Source: Burkholderia guangdongensis
GTDB lineage: Bacteria > Pseudomonadota > Gammaproteobacteria > Burkholderiales > Burkholderiaceae
Length of the DNA: 64,000 nt
Assembly: GCF_013403875.1 (NCBI RefSeq)
Contig: NZ_JACBNX010000024.1
Span: forward strand, 18,514-82,513
Reading direction: 5' to 3'
Below, one piece after another: positions 62,394 to 64,000 of the stretch (positions within the stretch are counted from its first letter, which is position 1; each line of letters begins with the position of its first letter). Below the pieces are notes generated by a model. That model searched no databases. It saw nothing but the letters and a program-made list of their open reading frames with translations, and was not told the origin of the DNA. Position numbers and translations under genes: made by a program.

Positions 62394-63194
62394 ATGCCAT
62401 CCGTCGTTCTGCTTCGCTTCGCCGCCGCGGCGGCCGCGTTCGCCGCGGCGCTCGCCGCGCACGGCGCGACCGTTTGCGCCGCGCACAGCCCGGCCGGCCG
62501 CCAGGCGCTCGTCGAGCTGTATACGAGCGAGGGCTGCAGCAGCTGCCCGGTCGCCGACGACTGGCTCGCCCGGCAAGCCACCGCGCCGTCGACGTTGCCG
62601 ATCGTGCCGCTCGCGCTGCACGTCGATTACTGGGACGGCCCCGGCTGGACCGATCGCTTCGCGCAGCACGGCTTCGCGGAGCGTCAGCGCACGCTCGCCG
62701 CGCGGGCGGGCGGCCGCTTCGTCTATACGCCGGAAGTCGCGGTCGGCGGCCGCGAGTTCGGCGACTGGCGCGATGCGGCCGCGTTCGGTCGGCGCGTGCG
62801 CGCGCTCGCGGCAGAGCCGTCGCCGGTCGGCCTCGCGCTCACCGCGCACGCGCAAGCGAGCACGCTCGACGTGGCGCTCGACGTCACGCGGCGCGCGGCC
62901 ACCGCCGATCCGCTCGCCGCGTACGTCGCGCTGTACGAGAACGCGCTGGTGTCGGAGGTGCGGGGCGGCGAGAACCGCGGCGCGACGCTGCATCACGAGC
63001 GCGTGGTCCGCGTGTGGCGCGGGCCGTACGTCGTGTCGGCAGCGGTGACGCCGGCGGGCGCGCCGCAGCGCGTGGCCGAGCGGATCGCGCTGCCGGACGG
63101 CGCGACGGCAGCGCATACTGGCATCGCGGCGTTCGTCGAGGACATGGTCACCGGCGATGTCGTGCAGGCGCTCGATCTGCCGTCGTGCGGCTGA
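62394..63194 (+). CDS. DUF1223 secreted thioredoxin-fold protein
   Basis: Protein of 266 residues with a signal peptide (cleavage about residue 25-30). The DUF1223 domain starts ALVELYTSEGCSSCPVADDWLA with a CxxC pair (Cys near residues 48 and 51) and continues VPLALHVDYWDGPGWTDRFA and FVYTPEVAVGGRE, as in thioredoxin-like folds. The function is unknown. The CxxC pair suggests redox activity in the periplasm, possibly linked to the neighbouring cytochrome b. It is followed by a 36-base gap and the cytochrome gene, so probably co-transcribed. Confidence 0.87.
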   Translation: MPSVVLLRFAAAAAAFAAALAAHGATVCAAHSPAGRQALVELYTSEGCSSCPVADDWLARQATAPSTLPIVPLALHVDYWDGPGWTDRFAQHGFAERQRTLAARAGGRFVYTPEVAVGGREFGDWRDAAAFGRRVRALAAEPSPVGLALTAHAQASTLDVALDVTRRAATADPLAAYVALYENALVSEVRGGENRGATLHHERVVRVWRGPYVVSAAVTPAGAPQRVAERIALPDGATAAHTGIAAFVEDMVTGDVVQALDLPSCG

Positions 63195-63230
63195 CGCACG
63201 GCCGGCGTCTGATTTTCGAGGAGAATCATC

Positions 63231-63863
63231 ATGCAATCGATTCCCGTTCCGGAGCACGCGGCGGCGACCCCGCCCGCGCGTCCGATCCATCCGCTGTGGG
63301 TGCGCGTGAACCACTGGCTGAACGCGCTCGCGGCGGTCACGATGGCGCTGTCGGGCTGGCGGATCTACGACGCGTCGCCGATCTATCCGCCGTTCACGTT
63401 CGCGTCCGGCATCACGCTCGGCGGCTGGCTCGGCGGCGCGCTGCAATGGCACTTCGCGGCGATGTGGCTGCTGGTCGGCAACGGCCTGTTCTACCTGACG
63501 ATGTCGATCGCGACCGGGCGCTTCGCGAAGAAGCTGCTGCCGGTCACGCCCGCGGCCGTGTGGCGCGACGTGCGCGCGGCGTTGCGCGGCGCGCTCGCGC
63601 ACGACGACCTGAGCGTCTACAACGCGGTGCAGCGCGCCGCGTACCTGACCGCGATCGTCGATCTCGTCGTGCTCGTGCTGTCGGGGCTCGTGATCTGGAA
63701 GTCGGTGCAGTTCCCGCTGCTGCGCACGCTGCTCGGTGGCTACGACAACGCGCGCGTCGTGCATTTCTGGGCGATGTCGGTGCTCGTCGCGTTCTTCGTC
63801 GTGCACGTCGCGATGGCGCTGCTCGTCCCCCGTTCGCTGCTCGCGATGCTGCGCGGGCGTTGA
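63231..63863 (+). CDS. Cytochrome b561-type membrane protein
   Basis: Membrane haem protein of 210 residues with four or five helices. Candidate haem ligands are His in HPLWVRVNHWLNA (near residue 21), WHFAAMW, VHFWAMS and FFVVHVAMALL. It resembles cytochrome b subunits that pass electrons from quinol to periplasmic oxidoreductases, as in hydrogenases, thiosulfate reductase or YedZ-like partners. GAGGAGAATCATC precedes the ATG. The next gene begins ten bases after its stop but is interrupted, so its partner may be missing. Confidence 0.88.
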   Translation: MQSIPVPEHAAATPPARPIHPLWVRVNHWLNALAAVTMALSGWRIYDASPIYPPFTFASGITLGGWLGGALQWHFAAMWLLVGNGLFYLTMSIATGRFAKKLLPVTPAAVWRDVRAALRGALAHDDLSVYNAVQRAAYLTAIVDLVVLVLSGLVIWKSVQFPLLRTLLGGYDNARVVHFWAMSVLVAFFVVHVAMALLVPRSLLAMLRGR

Positions 63864-63873
63864 GGAGAATGAA

Positions 63874-63900
63874 ATGAACGCGTCCCACCCGAAACCGTGA
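63874..63900 (+). pseudogene. 5' remnant of an interrupted gene after the cytochrome
   Basis: A good ribosome binding site (GAGGAG, within the cytochrome gene end) precedes an ATG followed by eight codons (MNASHPKP) and a stop. The sequence after it looks like an insertion-sequence end. In similar clusters this position is held by a molybdopterin-dependent oxidoreductase, so I infer that gene was split here. The rest of it, if present, lies beyond the window. Confidence 0.55.
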
Positions 63901-64000
63901 GAGCAGAGGAAGGGGTGGATCCTCACGGGCCAACGGCATCGAAGTGCCCAGGTGGAAAATGCACGCATTTCCCGGCAACCGGAGGATCCACGATGAACAG
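63898..64000 (+). mobile_element. Probable insertion-sequence end with structured leader
   Basis: From about 63898 the sequence changes character. A 10-bp inverted repeat GTGGATCCTC (63915-63924) and GAGGATCCAC (63982-63991) encloses an inner imperfect stem around GGAAAATGC/GCATTTCC. An ATG at 63993 after CCGGAGGATCCACG opens a frame that runs off the window (Met-Asn). This fits the left end of an insertion sequence, possibly IS110-like since no ordinary terminal inverted repeat is obvious, but the transposase is not visible and the family is a guess. Confidence 0.5.

Overview
The window is about 68% GC with strong G/C third-position bias. Its gene set (hopanoid cyclitol-ether genes hpnIJKL, the arginine succinyltransferase pathway in the order aruC-aruF-aruG-astD-astB-astE, overlapping recC-recB-recD, an mdtABC-type efflux set, a TPP-controlled thiC) points to a betaproteobacterium, most likely Burkholderia sensu stricto, on a main chromosome. 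The species cannot be fixed from the sequence alone.

Layout. 0.6-5.3 kb: hopanoid head-group genes hpnI-J-K-L on the + strand, then a BamE-domain lipoprotein. 5.9-6.45 kb: a BrnT/BrnA toxin-antitoxin pair on the - strand whose antitoxin seems to have lost its DNA-binding half where it meets the lipoprotein gene. 6.8-18.75 kb: an arginine/ornithine module with ABC permeases and ATPase, an AraC/DJ-1-type regulator resembling Pseudomonas ArgR, the six catabolic genes, and the periplasmic binding protein at the far end. 18.8-25.2 kb: HDOD and PAS-GGDEF-EAL signalling genes, a secreted peroxiredoxin, a NAD(P)-binding protein and a NYN-OST-HTH protein with a histone-like tail. 25.3-33.1 kb: RND efflux genes mdtA-B-C with no outer-membrane factor nearby. 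33.4-36.7 kb: an IclR regulator, an AT-richer island with a compact + strand unit (tiny ORF or sRNA with two stacked terminators), amtB with a sigma-54 promoter and NtrC-like site, and a small lipoprotein. 36.8-46.1 kb: a YwnA/YwnB-like pair sharing an inverted-repeat operator, an MscS-type channel, a cysteine dioxygenase divergent from an Lrp/AsnC regulator, a 55-residue membrane protein, an amino-acid permease with a perfect 16-bp palindrome over its promoter, and a FUSC-family protein. 46.3-56 kb: recC-recB-recD-arfB with ATGA overlaps. 56-61.8 kb: an EAL protein, an EamA exporter, two small lipoproteins, and thiC with its riboswitch. 62-64 kb: a methionine-rich secreted peptide, a DUF1223 thioredoxin-fold protein and a cytochrome b561-type protein, then a gene that stops after eight codons at what looks like the end of an insertion sequence.

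How parts work together. Arginine or ornithine is imported and degraded by the succinyltransferase pathway under one regulator. RecBCD genes are translationally coupled. AmtB is predicted to respond to nitrogen status. The last block resembles the MrpX-YedYZ (methionine-rich peptide plus periplasmic methionine sulfoxide reductase) arrangement, probably broken by the insertion. The least explained items are the 34.2-34.6 kb island, the truncated BrnA, the NYN-OST-HTH protein and the disrupted methionine-rich module.
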